DNA from: Chryseobacterium daecheongense
GTDB taxonomy: Bacteria > Bacteroidota > Bacteroidia > Flavobacteriales > Weeksellaceae
DNA length: 64,000 nt
Assembly (NCBI GenBank): GCA_027920525.1
Contig: CP115858.1
Span: 744,001-808,000, forward strand
Direction of reading: 5' to 3'
Below the pieces are notes generated by a model. It searched no databases. It was not told where the DNA came from and saw nothing but the letters and a program-made list of their open reading frames with translations. The position numbers and the translations under genes were made by a program. Within the stretch, counting starts at the first letter, position 1. Every line of letters starts with the position of its first letter. Below are positions 24,954 through 35,186 of this stretch, one piece after another.

Positions 24954-27011
24954 CTATTTCAAATTCCAATATACCTCGTCGGTATATGTTTTGCCTCCTT
25001 TTTTTACCTGAACATTGATTTTGTTTCTACCTTTTTTTAAAGAAACATTTTTGAATAGAAAATGGACAGGTGTCGTACCCGTTTCAGGATCTGATATTTT
25101 TCGTCCATTAATCTTTAAAGCGGGAACTCCAATATTAGAATATACAGTAATAGTTGTAGTGGCTTCTGTACGTTCGACCAGTCTTCTATCCGAAATATAC
25201 AATACAGGCTGTGTACTCCAGTTGGCTTTATACCAATAAAAAACATCTTTTTTTGTTTTCCGGTCAAAGGTGACCAATCCTTTCATATTTCTGGCAGGAA
25301 TACCTCCGCGGCTCCAAAGAGGTACTGCAAAATCAAACATATTCCACAAATAGCTGCCGACCAGGTAAGAGGATCTGGATATTGCTCCCCATTGTATTTC
25401 ATGCATTCGTGTTTCCCGTTGTTCAGGAAAGAACGTTCCATTTACAGGATTAAATTCCAACGGTAGTGTTTCAGCTTGCTGGAAGATATTACCATCAGCA
25501 CCATACTCAGATAAAATTATTTTATTAGAAGGGTAGTCTTGCTCAAGTTTCTTCATCCATTTTTCCAGATCAGTGGTTGCACCTTCATACCATCCATAGT
25601 AACGATTCATTCCTTGTAAATCTCCTTCTCCATTTTCCGGTCGTTCCATGGTTCCATATCCATTTACACTTACCGTATACCGTCCCGGATCTTCTGTTTT
25701 TGACAGATCGTGCAATGCTGCGGTTACCTGGCTTACATAGCCTCCGGCATTTTTTTCATAAACTTCGTTATGCATTCCCCAAACATAGATAGAAGGATGA
25801 TTGAAGTTTTGCCGGATAAGCTCTTTCATCTGCTGCAAAGCATTGTCTTTTTCCTGTCCAGTCGTTGTATTGACAAATGGAATTTCTGCCCAGATCAAAA
25901 AACCAATACTATCACTTTTTGCATATACATATTCAGATTGTTGGTAATGTGCCAATCGAATTGAATTGGCTCCTATATCACGGATGTCTTCGAGATCTTC
26001 GGCATGCTGTTTATTACTCAATGCGCTCCCGAAACCCCAACGATCCTGATGTCTTGTCACTCCGTGAATCTTTATTTTTTTATTATTCAAGGAGAAGCCA
26101 TTTTCTTTACTGATCTCAATGTGACGGATACCAAGAGGCTGAGAAACTTCATCTATTATATTCCCTTGCTTTTTAACCTGTACGGTTACTTTATAGAGAT
26201 AGGGATCTTCCAAACCATTCCATAAATGGGGCTTTTGCATCTGTATATTCTGACAATAACGTTGTAAACCCTGTGCAGTTACTGTTACAGGAAGTTCAGC
26301 TGATTGAATAACTTGTCCCTCCCGGTTATGAATATTAGCTAATAAAGCAGCTTGTTGTGGCTGCCCGGTCTTATTGTTCAGCTCCGTACAAACAGATACA
26401 TCCGCCTGGTTTTCAGAAACATTTTTTTGATAAATATAAATCCCCGGTCCTGCATAATTATCGACACTTATATTCAGAGGATCAGTAATAATTAACGAAA
26501 CCGGACGGTAGATGCCACCATATATTCCGAACAGCTGGTGATTAACAGGGATCACATCCGGTCTAGCTTCATTATTAGCCACTACCTGTAAAGTATTGAT
26601 TTCATCCCATCGAAGCCATGATGAAATATCAAAAGAAAATGCACTATAGGCTCCTTTATGCTCTCCAACCATTTTATTATTAATCAGAACTTTTGCCACA
26701 TTGCCCACTCCCTCAAAACGGATGAATACCCGTTTACCTTTCCACGCCGGATCTGCTTTGAACTGTTTTTCGTAAACAGCATTACCCTGGTAAAAATCTT
26801 TGCCCAACTGCATATCTTCTCTATTCCAGGTATGAGGAATCGTGACCTGAGACCAAACCGTATCCGAAACCTTTTTAACTTTCTGAATGTCAGTTTTATG
26901 AAATTTCCAATCGGTATTCCATGAAATAACCTGGCGGCCTTGTGAAAAAAGGGGGGCCGTTTTTAAAATCATTAAACCTATAAGAATGCCTAACATGATT
27001 TTTCTGATCAT
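24954..27011 (-). CDS. glycoside hydrolase family 2 protein
   Basis: 685 aa from the ATG at 27011. The longer frame to 27140 adds 43 residues before a perfect signal peptide (MIRKIMLGILIGLMILK), so I reject it. Domains in order: sugar-binding jelly roll (about 25-180), Ig-like (about 185-300), TIM barrel (about 300-590) and a C-terminal beta domain. The acid/base is Glu416 in MHNEV and the nucleophile Glu502 in LSEYGADG. Beta-galactosidase is the closest reading, but GH2 also includes beta-glucuronidase and beta-mannosidase, and the sequence does not decide. Confidence 0.88.
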   Translation of the reverse strand: MIRKIMLGILIGLMILKTAPLFSQGRQVISWNTDWKFHKTDIQKVKKVSDTVWSQVTIPHTWNREDMQLGKDFYQGNAVYEKQFKADPAWKGKRVFIRFEGVGNVAKVLINNKMVGEHKGAYSAFSFDISSWLRWDEINTLQVVANNEARPDVIPVNHQLFGIYGGIYRPVSLIITDPLNISVDNYAGPGIYIYQKNVSENQADVSVCTELNNKTGQPQQAALLANIHNREGQVIQSAELPVTVTAQGLQRYCQNIQMQKPHLWNGLEDPYLYKVTVQVKKQGNIIDEVSQPLGIRHIEISKENGFSLNNKKIKIHGVTRHQDRWGFGSALSNKQHAEDLEDIRDIGANSIRLAHYQQSEYVYAKSDSIGFLIWAEIPFVNTTTGQEKDNALQQMKELIRQNFNHPSIYVWGMHNEVYEKNAGGYVSQVTAALHDLSKTEDPGRYTVSVNGYGTMERPENGEGDLQGMNRYYGWYEGATTDLEKWMKKLEQDYPSNKIILSEYGADGNIFQQAETLPLEFNPVNGTFFPEQRETRMHEIQWGAISRSSYLVGSYLWNMFDFAVPLWSRGGIPARNMKGLVTFDRKTKKDVFYWYKANWSTQPVLYISDRRLVERTEATTTITVYSNIGVPALKINGRKISDPETGTTPVHFLFKNVSLKKGRNKINVQVKKGGKTYTDEVYWNLK

Positions 27012-27160
27012 AAAGTGTACTTTTACTATTGGTAACTCTGTTGTATTTTTTTTTGCAAATTTTCTAAAATGTCTTTCTACACTATACATCATTTTCAATT
27101 TTTTAATCGTGCGTATATATTTTCTGATATGCAATTCCATTTATTTTATGTTCAGTCCAT

Positions 27161-29227
27161 TTATAAGACATCTACTATGACTGTATCTTTTGTTTTTTCT
27201 TTTTTATCGGGACTCGAGGAATAAATTTTCCTGCGATGCTTATTATTGAGATGTTCGATGATCAGATTACAGGCTTTATCTACGGTAATAGTACGATCAT
27301 TTAACTGGAGCTTTCCGGGTTGATAAAAAACCGCTTGCAGGCTTTGAGTAGATTTTTCAAATACTGCTTGTATCTCATTGTCATTTTTTAAAATAAAAAT
27401 ATCTTGTTGCCCTGCTATCCTTCGAGCCTTTCTATATCTGATCTGAGGGTAGATGATGTATTCATAGTCTGCTTGGTTAGGATGTACACCATGGTCTATC
27501 CACAATTTAAAAACTTTTTTGCTTTGAGCCTCCATATCATCAGGATCTTTACTCCCACAAGCAATGCTATTCCATGAGCCGGATTGTATTGCATGAGAAA
27601 AGAAAATCGTTTCCTTTTTAGGAAAAATATAAGCGGTATTGTTATGATACAAACCGGAACCTTCCAGTTGTATTTTCTCATCTTGTGCTTCTATTTTGTG
27701 TATAGAGTTTGGTCCCAGTTGATAAACATCTCCTTTTGCCCAGTTTTGTTCGACGCTGGTAACCACACGCTCTTTGGCGTCAGAAGAAATCCCCGTTCCT
27801 AATGCTACGATTTTATCTTCGAACATAAACCAGGATTTTCGGGCATTTGTTTTAAATTGGTTTTGCATATCAAAAACAAAATTTCCTATTTTCCCATTGG
27901 TTACTCCTCCTGAAAAAGTAGAAGTACCATACGTGATATAATCGGTAGCTGGGATAATCTCCTTTTGTGGAGCAGTAGTGCCTGGAATTTTAGCCCAATC
28001 CCATATCGGATAGATGTTATAATACTCATTTCCATCAATCAAGAGTGTAGTAGAGCCTATAGAACGATATCCTCCTTTGTTATTTTCACCATTTCCCATA
28101 TGGCCATAGGTACCACAGTAATCAGTTTCTGCCTGGGCAGTATGGATAGAAGAACCTTTGACAGAAAATAAAAATCTTTTATTTTGTACAGAGGCAAAGT
28201 CAGTACGCCAATAGTTTGAAAATACTTGTTTGATATGATAACCGGGGTCTTTTTTCTCTAAAATTCTTGCCAAAGCGTCATCATAAGTACTCTTATATTC
28301 GGGATCAATCCTTTTCATTTTTTCCAGATAAGGAATTAAATCTATGGCATCAGTAAAATTTTTCCGGCTTATTTGTCGACCAAAGGTATTATGATTGATA
28401 TAACGTCCGCGAATCTGAGCCAATATTCCCTTCCGAACAAAATTGGATAAAATGCGGAGATGTCTTTCTTTCATCTTAAAAGCCGTTTCACGGGTGATAT
28501 AGCCAATAGAAGCCTGCCCTTTGAAATATTCAGAGCCATATCCAAAAATATGAAGCATAATATCGTGCTGTGCATAAGAGAAATCAGGTTGTATTCCTTC
28601 CTTATCCGTAGTCACATTGACACTATACATTCCCTCGATCGCTTTCATAGTGATTTCAGGATCTTGCTTAAGTATTCCTATGAAAAAAAGATGCATATCA
28701 AAATCTATCTTATTGACTCCGGTAGTTCCATTGAATCGTCTGACATTCATTTTTTCAATAAGGCTATCCTGAAGAACGGGAGCTAGTTTTTGTGCTCCTG
28801 CCTGCTGCATCATAACCAGAATCAGACCCAATGTTCTTGGAGTGCCAATTTCATTATGCCACCAATTGGCGCTACGGCATTCCTGCTGATTCCAATATGA
28901 TAAAGCCGTTGAAATCTTTTCGAAAATAGAAAAATCCCCTTTAAGGCTACTCCAGGGAGCAGTATAAGCTATGGTTAACATTTTTACTCGCTGAAGGTGT
29001 TGTGCGGGAGGCCATGGACTACGTGCCTTACTGGTATAGTCTATATCTTTCCAAAATCCATTCTGGAGCAATTGACTAAAGCTTTTCGTATCGTTAAGAA
29101 ATTGACTTCTATTATTTATGTTTTCCCACTGTTCCTCCACTATACGCAGTCTTATGACTTCAAAATCATTGCCCCGGTACAGTAGAATTCCAAGCAAAAA
29201 AAGGATAATACCCATTCTTTCTCTCAT
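27161..29227 (-). CDS. polysaccharide lyase family 8 (chondroitinase AC/hyaluronate lyase type)
   Basis: 688 aa with a signal peptide (MGIILFLLGILLY). The alpha/alpha barrel has the family signature NWWHNEIGTPR (121-131). The catalytic set His221, Tyr230, Arg284 and Arg288, with Glu367, has the same spacing as I recall for Pedobacter heparinus chondroitinase AC (His225, Tyr234, Arg288, Arg292, Glu371). The enzyme would cut beta-1,4 bonds to glucuronate by elimination and give unsaturated uronyl oligosaccharides. No sulfatase is encoded nearby, so hyaluronan or unsulfated chondroitin is more likely than sulfated chondroitin. PL8 xanthan lyase is the alternative. Confidence 0.88.
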   Translation of the reverse strand: MRERMGIILFLLGILLYRGNDFEVIRLRIVEEQWENINNRSQFLNDTKSFSQLLQNGFWKDIDYTSKARSPWPPAQHLQRVKMLTIAYTAPWSSLKGDFSIFEKISTALSYWNQQECRSANWWHNEIGTPRTLGLILVMMQQAGAQKLAPVLQDSLIEKMNVRRFNGTTGVNKIDFDMHLFFIGILKQDPEITMKAIEGMYSVNVTTDKEGIQPDFSYAQHDIMLHIFGYGSEYFKGQASIGYITRETAFKMKERHLRILSNFVRKGILAQIRGRYINHNTFGRQISRKNFTDAIDLIPYLEKMKRIDPEYKSTYDDALARILEKKDPGYHIKQVFSNYWRTDFASVQNKRFLFSVKGSSIHTAQAETDYCGTYGHMGNGENNKGGYRSIGSTTLLIDGNEYYNIYPIWDWAKIPGTTAPQKEIIPATDYITYGTSTFSGGVTNGKIGNFVFDMQNQFKTNARKSWFMFEDKIVALGTGISSDAKERVVTSVEQNWAKGDVYQLGPNSIHKIEAQDEKIQLEGSGLYHNNTAYIFPKKETIFFSHAIQSGSWNSIACGSKDPDDMEAQSKKVFKLWIDHGVHPNQADYEYIIYPQIRYRKARRIAGQQDIFILKNDNEIQAVFEKSTQSLQAVFYQPGKLQLNDRTITVDKACNLIIEHLNNKHRRKIYSSSPDKKEKTKDTVIVDVL

Positions 29228-29239
29228 AATTACTGATGA

Positions 29240-30433
29240 TTAAAGATACCAGTCTTGATAACGTTTTAAGGCCTCCAAAAAGTAATAATCTGCATAGATG
29301 AGCGGAACATCAATTTCTGAGTGTAATGGAAGTGCTCCAGTACTGTGCTTGAGGATAAAGCCTCCATTTTCTCCTATAGCAGACCTATATTTCGGGCCTG
29401 ATAAAGATATAATTATTTGCTTTGCAACATCGAGATATTTTGCTTTTTCGGGCTCTGGTGTGTATTGACCAAGCTCCAGCAGGGCAGAAGCGATCAATGC
29501 TCCTGCTGAAGCATCCCGTGGTACGTCCGGGATTTTAGGATCATTAAAATCCCAGTAAGGAATCTTGTCTTCCGGTAAATTCGGATTCGTCAATATAAAA
29601 TTGGCAATATTTTGAGCTTGCTTCAAATATTTTGGATCCTTCGTAAAACGATACATCATGGTATAGCCATACAATCCCCAACCTTGCCCTCTTGCCCACG
29701 CTGATTCATCAGAATATCCCTGAAAAGTTTTCTTTTTAATGACTTCACCTGTATTCATATTATAATCTACTACATGGTAAGAACTATAATCCGGACGAAA
29801 GTGATTCTTTAATGTAGTATTGGCATGGGTAACCGCTATTTCCTGATATTTTGAATCTCCACCGTTTTGACTGACCCAATTCAAAAGTTCAAGATTCATC
29901 ATATTGTCAATGATCACCGGCCCGTCAAATTTTTTGCTGCTATTCCATGACTGGATAACTTGTGCTGCCGGTTTATACCTGCTGGATAAAGAAGCAGCTG
30001 ATTGAAAGATGATCTCCTTATATTTTGGATTTCCCGTCAACCTGTATGCATTTCCAAAACTACAAAACATCATAAAACCCAGGTCATGATTTCCGGTGTA
30101 GGTTTGATTAGGCGCTATAATGTTGAGTGCTCTTTCCGCCTCTTTTCTGATAACAGGATCTTTGGTCTGCTCATAAATATACCATAAAGAGCCAGGATAA
30201 AAGCCTGTACACCACCAGGTCCGCTCATAACTAACGACTTTTTTATTGATAGAGTCATAAGTTTGAGGAAGTTTGTCCTCAGGAATAACTTTCATAAGGA
30301 TCTTATACTGTTTTGCAGCCTGTTTAAAATTATCTTCTATGAGAGCGCCCATTTTTATTTTTTGGGCAGGAATAAGAGCATAGAGCAGATAAAAAAAACA
30401 TAATAGTATTTTGTATTGGGTACCTGATTTCAT
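29240..30433 (-). CDS. unsaturated glucuronyl hydrolase, GH88
   Basis: 397 aa from the ATG at 30433, which begins a signal peptide (about residues 1-24). The alpha6/alpha6 barrel has the two key acids Asp117 (NHDLGFM) and Asp176 (IIDNMMN), plus YSDESAWARGQGWGLYG. It removes the 4,5-unsaturated uronic acid that PL8 leaves at the non-reducing end, in the periplasm. It sits between SusD (10 nt upstream) and PL8 (12 nt downstream) in the operon, which supports this order of action. Confidence 0.92.
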   Translation of the reverse strand: MKSGTQYKILLCFFYLLYALIPAQKIKMGALIEDNFKQAAKQYKILMKVIPEDKLPQTYDSINKKVVSYERTWWCTGFYPGSLWYIYEQTKDPVIRKEAERALNIIAPNQTYTGNHDLGFMMFCSFGNAYRLTGNPKYKEIIFQSAASLSSRYKPAAQVIQSWNSSKKFDGPVIIDNMMNLELLNWVSQNGGDSKYQEIAVTHANTTLKNHFRPDYSSYHVVDYNMNTGEVIKKKTFQGYSDESAWARGQGWGLYGYTMMYRFTKDPKYLKQAQNIANFILTNPNLPEDKIPYWDFNDPKIPDVPRDASAGALIASALLELGQYTPEPEKAKYLDVAKQIIISLSGPKYRSAIGENGGFILKHSTGALPLHSEIDVPLIYADYYFLEALKRYQDWYL

Positions 30434-30443
30434 AGAACATATT

Positions 30444-32171
30444 TTACCAGCCGGGATTTTGTTTGATTTTAGGGTTTTTGGCAATCTCTGAAGTGGGCAA
30501 TGGCCACAAGTAATCTTTTTGCGGATCGAATGTTCTATTGCTTGCGGCTTGAATCAGAATATAATTATTCGCATCTACTGCAGTGTTAGGAGCCCAGCCT
30601 CCCGTACCGGGGTTAAGCATTTCTGTGAACAAATAACTTCCGGTAACCGATTTAGGCAGCTCCGTTTCAGCTGTTTTCCATCTGAGCAAATCCCAATATC
30701 TTAATCCCTCGAATGCAAGCTCAACTCTGCGTTCTCTTCTGATTTCTTCTCTCATACTTAATCCGTTACTTGCAACAAATATATTAGTCAGCTTTGGCAT
30801 AGATACATAATTAGGTGCCGCTGTTGTCCCTATATTAATCTGTGGTAATCTTGCCCTCAGCAGATTTATGGTTTTATCAAGATCCCCGTCTGAAATAGCT
30901 CCGTCTGACTCATACACTGCCTCCGCATAAGTAAGCAATACTTCAGCATAGCGAATAATTGCCCGGTCGATAAAAGACCTTTGATCCTTCCATGCTATAG
31001 CGTTAGCATATTTTCTAACCGTATATCCTGTTCTGGAAAGCGTCGCATTAGGTGTTGTATATTCACTGGAGGTAAATTCATCTCCTCTTTTCATAAACGA
31101 GAAAGACATTCTTGGATCTTTTTTATTAAAGTATTCCGCATGTTTTGTTGTTGAGTTCGGAGCTGTATATAAAGGGGATTTATCTATTGGTAAACCGTCT
31201 GCCATTAGATATGATGCAGCGAGAGATTGTGTAGGCCCTGCATTTCCACCTTCAAAAGTTCTTTGAATAGTAGTGGATGTAATATTATTTGTTGGGTCAT
31301 TCCCATAGATTCTGACCAATATATTTTCTTTATTTGCCCTGCCATCTCCAGCTTCCTGGAATAGATTATAATAGGCATCATTCTGAATTTCACCATTCGG
31401 GCCGCTTTTAGGTGTATTCAATAAGCTATGTAACCCTGAATTCATTACAGCAGCTGACATTTCCTTTGCAATAGTCAAATGTTTTTTAGCGTCTCCGTAA
31501 CCATGAAATTTGCATCTCGTTCCTTCAAACAGTGCTATTCTGGCCTTCAATGCCTGTGCTGCGGTTTTAGATACTCTTCCATAATCCACAGTGCCTAATT
31601 GATCTATTGTTTTCAGTTTTGAAATAGCATTATCCAAATCACTGTATATTTGGTCCAATACTTCATCTCTTGCAGCTCTCGGCAGATATATATCAGGATC
31701 ATCAATATTCATAGTCTTCAGAATTAAGGGCACTCCTCCAAATCTTATAAACATTTTGTAATAGGCAAATGCTCTAAAAAAATAAGCCTCACCAACATAA
31801 TTATTAATATCCGCCTCTTTACCTCCTTTTGCAATTACTCCCGGAGCTTTTTCCAGAAGATTATTAGTCGCAAAAATCAGACTATAATCATAATCCTCAG
31901 ATGTTGCCGGGGTAACCCGCGAGCCATCACTAATTTTATCAGCACTTGTATTCCTTGCCAGATTATCTCCCCATACGTCCTCTATACTCTGACTGGCATT
32001 AAGTTCCGGTAATTTTTTATAGAAATAATTAGCTGCCAGTTTAACATCATTTTCATTATTCCAGAAATTCTGATCCACAAGACTGGTCTCCGGAAGCCTG
32101 TCAATATTACATGAGCTCATCAGCATAAAAGCTGTAAAACACCCTATTATTATTTTATATTTGAATTTCAT
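30444..32171 (-). CDS. SusD/RagB-family outer-membrane glycan-binding lipoprotein
   Basis: 575 aa. Lipoprotein signal peptide with Cys21 in LMSSC. The N-terminal TPR-like part has WNNENDVKLAANYFYKKL. The RagB/SusD C-terminus is clear: EEIRRERRVELAFEGLRYWDLLRWK, then PQKDYLWPLPTSEIAKNPKIKQNPGW. It lies on the cell surface and closes the SusC channel over bound glycan. It directly follows susC (17 nt) in the operon. Confidence 0.95.
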   Translation of the reverse strand: MKFKYKIIIGCFTAFMLMSSCNIDRLPETSLVDQNFWNNENDVKLAANYFYKKLPELNASQSIEDVWGDNLARNTSADKISDGSRVTPATSEDYDYSLIFATNNLLEKAPGVIAKGGKEADINNYVGEAYFFRAFAYYKMFIRFGGVPLILKTMNIDDPDIYLPRAARDEVLDQIYSDLDNAISKLKTIDQLGTVDYGRVSKTAAQALKARIALFEGTRCKFHGYGDAKKHLTIAKEMSAAVMNSGLHSLLNTPKSGPNGEIQNDAYYNLFQEAGDGRANKENILVRIYGNDPTNNITSTTIQRTFEGGNAGPTQSLAASYLMADGLPIDKSPLYTAPNSTTKHAEYFNKKDPRMSFSFMKRGDEFTSSEYTTPNATLSRTGYTVRKYANAIAWKDQRSFIDRAIIRYAEVLLTYAEAVYESDGAISDGDLDKTINLLRARLPQINIGTTAAPNYVSMPKLTNIFVASNGLSMREEIRRERRVELAFEGLRYWDLLRWKTAETELPKSVTGSYLFTEMLNPGTGGWAPNTAVDANNYILIQAASNRTFDPQKDYLWPLPTSEIAKNPKIKQNPGW

Positions 32172-32188
32172 ATTAATTTTTTTTATCG

Positions 32189-35176
32189 TTAAAAATCAAC
32201 ATTTACCCCAAGTGCTACTGAAGCCGAAAAAGGGTAATTAATACCATTATAAGGTTGCTCCGGATCTATAACACCTTTGAACACTCCTAATTTGGAAAAT
32301 GTCAATAAGTCTTCTCCCGTGATATAAACTCTTAACCTGTTAACAGGCATTCCTTTGAGATCATTTTGTGATAAAGAATACCCAATCTGAACATTTTTCA
32401 GTCTTGCATATGCAGCATTAACCACCCATTTGTCTGATGGGATATTATTCTGTCCTGCATTCAGGAAAGGTCTTGGAAATGCCGCATTAGGATTATCTGG
32501 TGTCCAATAATCCATATGGATAGACAATGGCTGATACCATGGTTGCTGCTGAGGGAAGATAAGCTCTGAGCTGGGCATAATATTACGTTTACCCACGCCT
32601 TGTACGAAAAGGCTAAAGTCAATATTTTTCCAGTTCATGAATATATTAAGTCCAAACAAATACCTTGGATTGGTGTTCCCCAAGTAAACAAGATCTCCTC
32701 TGTCTCCCAATCTTCCACCACCAGGACTAATCTTTCCATCTCCGTTTTGATCTACATAGAGAATATCTCCCAGCCCCGGTACCACTCCCGGCATATTATT
32801 CAGATTCGAATAACTGGGTGCATTTTTAAGCTGTTCTGCAGTTTGTATATAGCCGTTTGTCTTATATCCCCAAATTGTATTCAGAGAGTATCCTTCAATA
32901 AGATTATATATATTCTGATCCACATCAACCCGATTTAATCCTAACTGAATGATGTCTTTTCCACCATCATAACGAATTACTTTGTTATCACTGTCAGACA
33001 CATTCGCCATTACACTGAATTTAAAGTCCTGTCCAATTTTCCCTTTATATTGTAAGGACGCTTCCCAACCCCAGGTTTTTAATTCTCCGCCATTGACACG
33101 CGGGGTAGAAATACCTATTGTTCCAGGTAAATTAATTCCTACCAGCATATTTTTGTTGAATTTATTATAATAATCAAAACTACCGGTAAGCTTATTATTG
33201 AATAAACCAAAATCTACCCCTATATTTCTGGTTTCTATCGTTTCCCAGGCCAAGGTAGGCGATGGAATTCTTGATTGATACAAATAGGTTGTCCTGTCTA
33301 CTCCCAGAATAATATCACTTCCTGAAGACAAGGATCTCAAAAAGTCGTAATAAGAAATTCCTGTCTGGCTGCCTACTTTAGCCCATGTAAGTCTTGGCTT
33401 AAATTCATTAATAAATCCCAATGTATTCTTGAACCAGTCTTCTTTTTGCATATTCCAGCCTAAAGAGAAGGAAGGAAACGCTTTCGCTCTATTTGCTCCC
33501 GGTGCCAGTCTGGAGCTTTCATCTCTTCTTAATGTTGCTTCAAAGATATATTTCTCGTTAAAGTTATAGTTAAACCTTCCAAAAAATGCCTGAAGAGCAA
33601 ATGTATTGATGTTTTGATTATTGGTTTTGTTTTTTGGATCTCCGGTGAAACCTAGGGCTGGATTATCATTGACATATAAATTGCTGGTTCTGGCAGTTAA
33701 CAAATCATATCTGTAATCTTCGTACTGAAAACCGCCCATAAAATGGAAATGATGTTTATTGAGCTTAAGGTCATAATCTGCTAGGAATTGAACATTTTGT
33801 CTTATATCACTACGTTTTTGTACTTCATAGGAATTGGGATTATTCTGTCTTCCCACAATTGCAGGTCCTTTATCATAGAAAACTACCGTTCTTCTGAAAA
33901 TATTTTCATTAGAGTCAAAGTTTTCGCGCCCATAAATAGCTTTTAGCTCTAATCCTTTTACCATATTTTTAAAGGTAATTGTTCCCACATTAGATAATGT
34001 ATTCTGCGTTAACCTGTCGAATCCTCCGTCCTTTAATAATGCATAAGCGAAAATAGATGAAGTGCCGCTGATATAATACCTGCCATCTTCCGTGTACACC
34101 GGAAACCGTTGCCTGGCTGTATAAAGTTGACGGAATATTCCATTTCCGCCGGTCTCCAGTCCATAACCACCATCAACAGCTTTTTTCTGATATTGACTAG
34201 TGTAGGAAGACCTTAAGTCCAGTGTAATATATTTGTTGAGCTGTGCACTGAGGTTTAACCTGTAATTCCATCGGCTATAATTATCTTCTCCGATTCTTAT
34301 CATACCATCCTGTAAAAGGTTGCCCACCGAAGCCATAAAGGTGATTTTCTCCGAGCCTCCACTAAAATCAATATTATTCTGATACATATTATAGGATTTC
34401 CTCAGAATCATATCCGGGATGTTCTTCTGATTATAAGTGATGTATCTATTAGGATTATTTGGATCTGTAACATATTCAATTCCTCTTCTTATATAATCCA
34501 TGTCTATGGAAGAATATTCAGGTTGCAGTCCGGCATTGGCTCTTGCCAAATTTGCATATTCTGCCTCTTGTAGTAATGATACTCTTTTAGGTAGATTGAT
34601 AGGGTACTGGACTGCCATTGAGGATTGATAGGAAACCTGCATTTTTCCTTTTTTACCCGTTTTTGTGGTTACAATAATAACTCCACCTGCAGCTCTTGAT
34701 CCGTAAATAGCAGCAGCTCCACCATCCCTTAATGTACTAATGCTCGCAATATCATTAGGGTTTAAAGCTAGAAAGGTATTTTGAGAGGCCACCACATTGT
34801 CAATAATATAGAGTGGTTCAACTGTTCCATTTGCAGTTGTTGCCCCTCTGATTTCTATGTTTATATTTTCATTCCCTGGTCTTCCTGATGACCGTGTGAT
34901 GGTTAAACCAGGAGATGCTCCCTGAAGTGCCCGGCCTATATTTGTCACGGGTCTGTCTTCTAAAATTTCCGGGCCCACCGTAGACACGGCTCCTGTTAAT
35001 GTAAGTTTTTTTTGCTTTCCATAGCCCACTACAATTACCTCGTCTATGTCCTTGGATTTTAGAGTGTCTTTTTTCTTTTCTGTTAGCTTCTGCCCCATTA
35101 AAGGGCTTCCGATACCTAGAAAGAGGAAGAAAAACACTCCGTTTTTATACCATAAAGAATTCGATGCAGATTTCAT
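32189..35176 (-). CDS. SusC/RagA-family TonB-linked outer-membrane transporter
   Basis: 995 aa. Signal peptide to about residue 29, then a TonB-box-like DIDEVIVVGYG, the plug (GAVSTVGPEILEDRPVTNIGRALQG, IEIRG, PLYIIDNV) and a long 22-strand barrel ending in an aromatic strand (SVALGVNVDF). It imports oligosaccharides with SusD by TonB energy. Unusually, the N-terminal carboxypeptidase-D-like domain of most SusC proteins is absent: the TonB box follows the signal peptide within about 20 residues. The susD gene is 17 nt downstream and the M60 gene 10 nt upstream. Confidence 0.95.
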   Translation of the reverse strand: MKSASNSLWYKNGVFFFLFLGIGSPLMGQKLTEKKKDTLKSKDIDEVIVVGYGKQKKLTLTGAVSTVGPEILEDRPVTNIGRALQGASPGLTITRSSGRPGNENINIEIRGATTANGTVEPLYIIDNVVASQNTFLALNPNDIASISTLRDGGAAAIYGSRAAGGVIIVTTKTGKKGKMQVSYQSSMAVQYPINLPKRVSLLQEAEYANLARANAGLQPEYSSIDMDYIRRGIEYVTDPNNPNRYITYNQKNIPDMILRKSYNMYQNNIDFSGGSEKITFMASVGNLLQDGMIRIGEDNYSRWNYRLNLSAQLNKYITLDLRSSYTSQYQKKAVDGGYGLETGGNGIFRQLYTARQRFPVYTEDGRYYISGTSSIFAYALLKDGGFDRLTQNTLSNVGTITFKNMVKGLELKAIYGRENFDSNENIFRRTVVFYDKGPAIVGRQNNPNSYEVQKRSDIRQNVQFLADYDLKLNKHHFHFMGGFQYEDYRYDLLTARTSNLYVNDNPALGFTGDPKNKTNNQNINTFALQAFFGRFNYNFNEKYIFEATLRRDESSRLAPGANRAKAFPSFSLGWNMQKEDWFKNTLGFINEFKPRLTWAKVGSQTGISYYDFLRSLSSGSDIILGVDRTTYLYQSRIPSPTLAWETIETRNIGVDFGLFNNKLTGSFDYYNKFNKNMLVGINLPGTIGISTPRVNGGELKTWGWEASLQYKGKIGQDFKFSVMANVSDSDNKVIRYDGGKDIIQLGLNRVDVDQNIYNLIEGYSLNTIWGYKTNGYIQTAEQLKNAPSYSNLNNMPGVVPGLGDILYVDQNGDGKISPGGGRLGDRGDLVYLGNTNPRYLFGLNIFMNWKNIDFSLFVQGVGKRNIMPSSELIFPQQQPWYQPLSIHMDYWTPDNPNAAFPRPFLNAGQNNIPSDKWVVNAAYARLKNVQIGYSLSQNDLKGMPVNRLRVYITGEDLLTFSKLGVFKGVIDPEQPYNGINYPFSASVALGVNVDF

Positions 35177-35186
35177 GACCAGTTAT

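Noticed and set aside
27012..27140. 43-residue N-terminal extension of the GH2 enzyme
   Set aside because: A complete signal peptide begins at the ATG at 27011, and an extension in front of it would block export.
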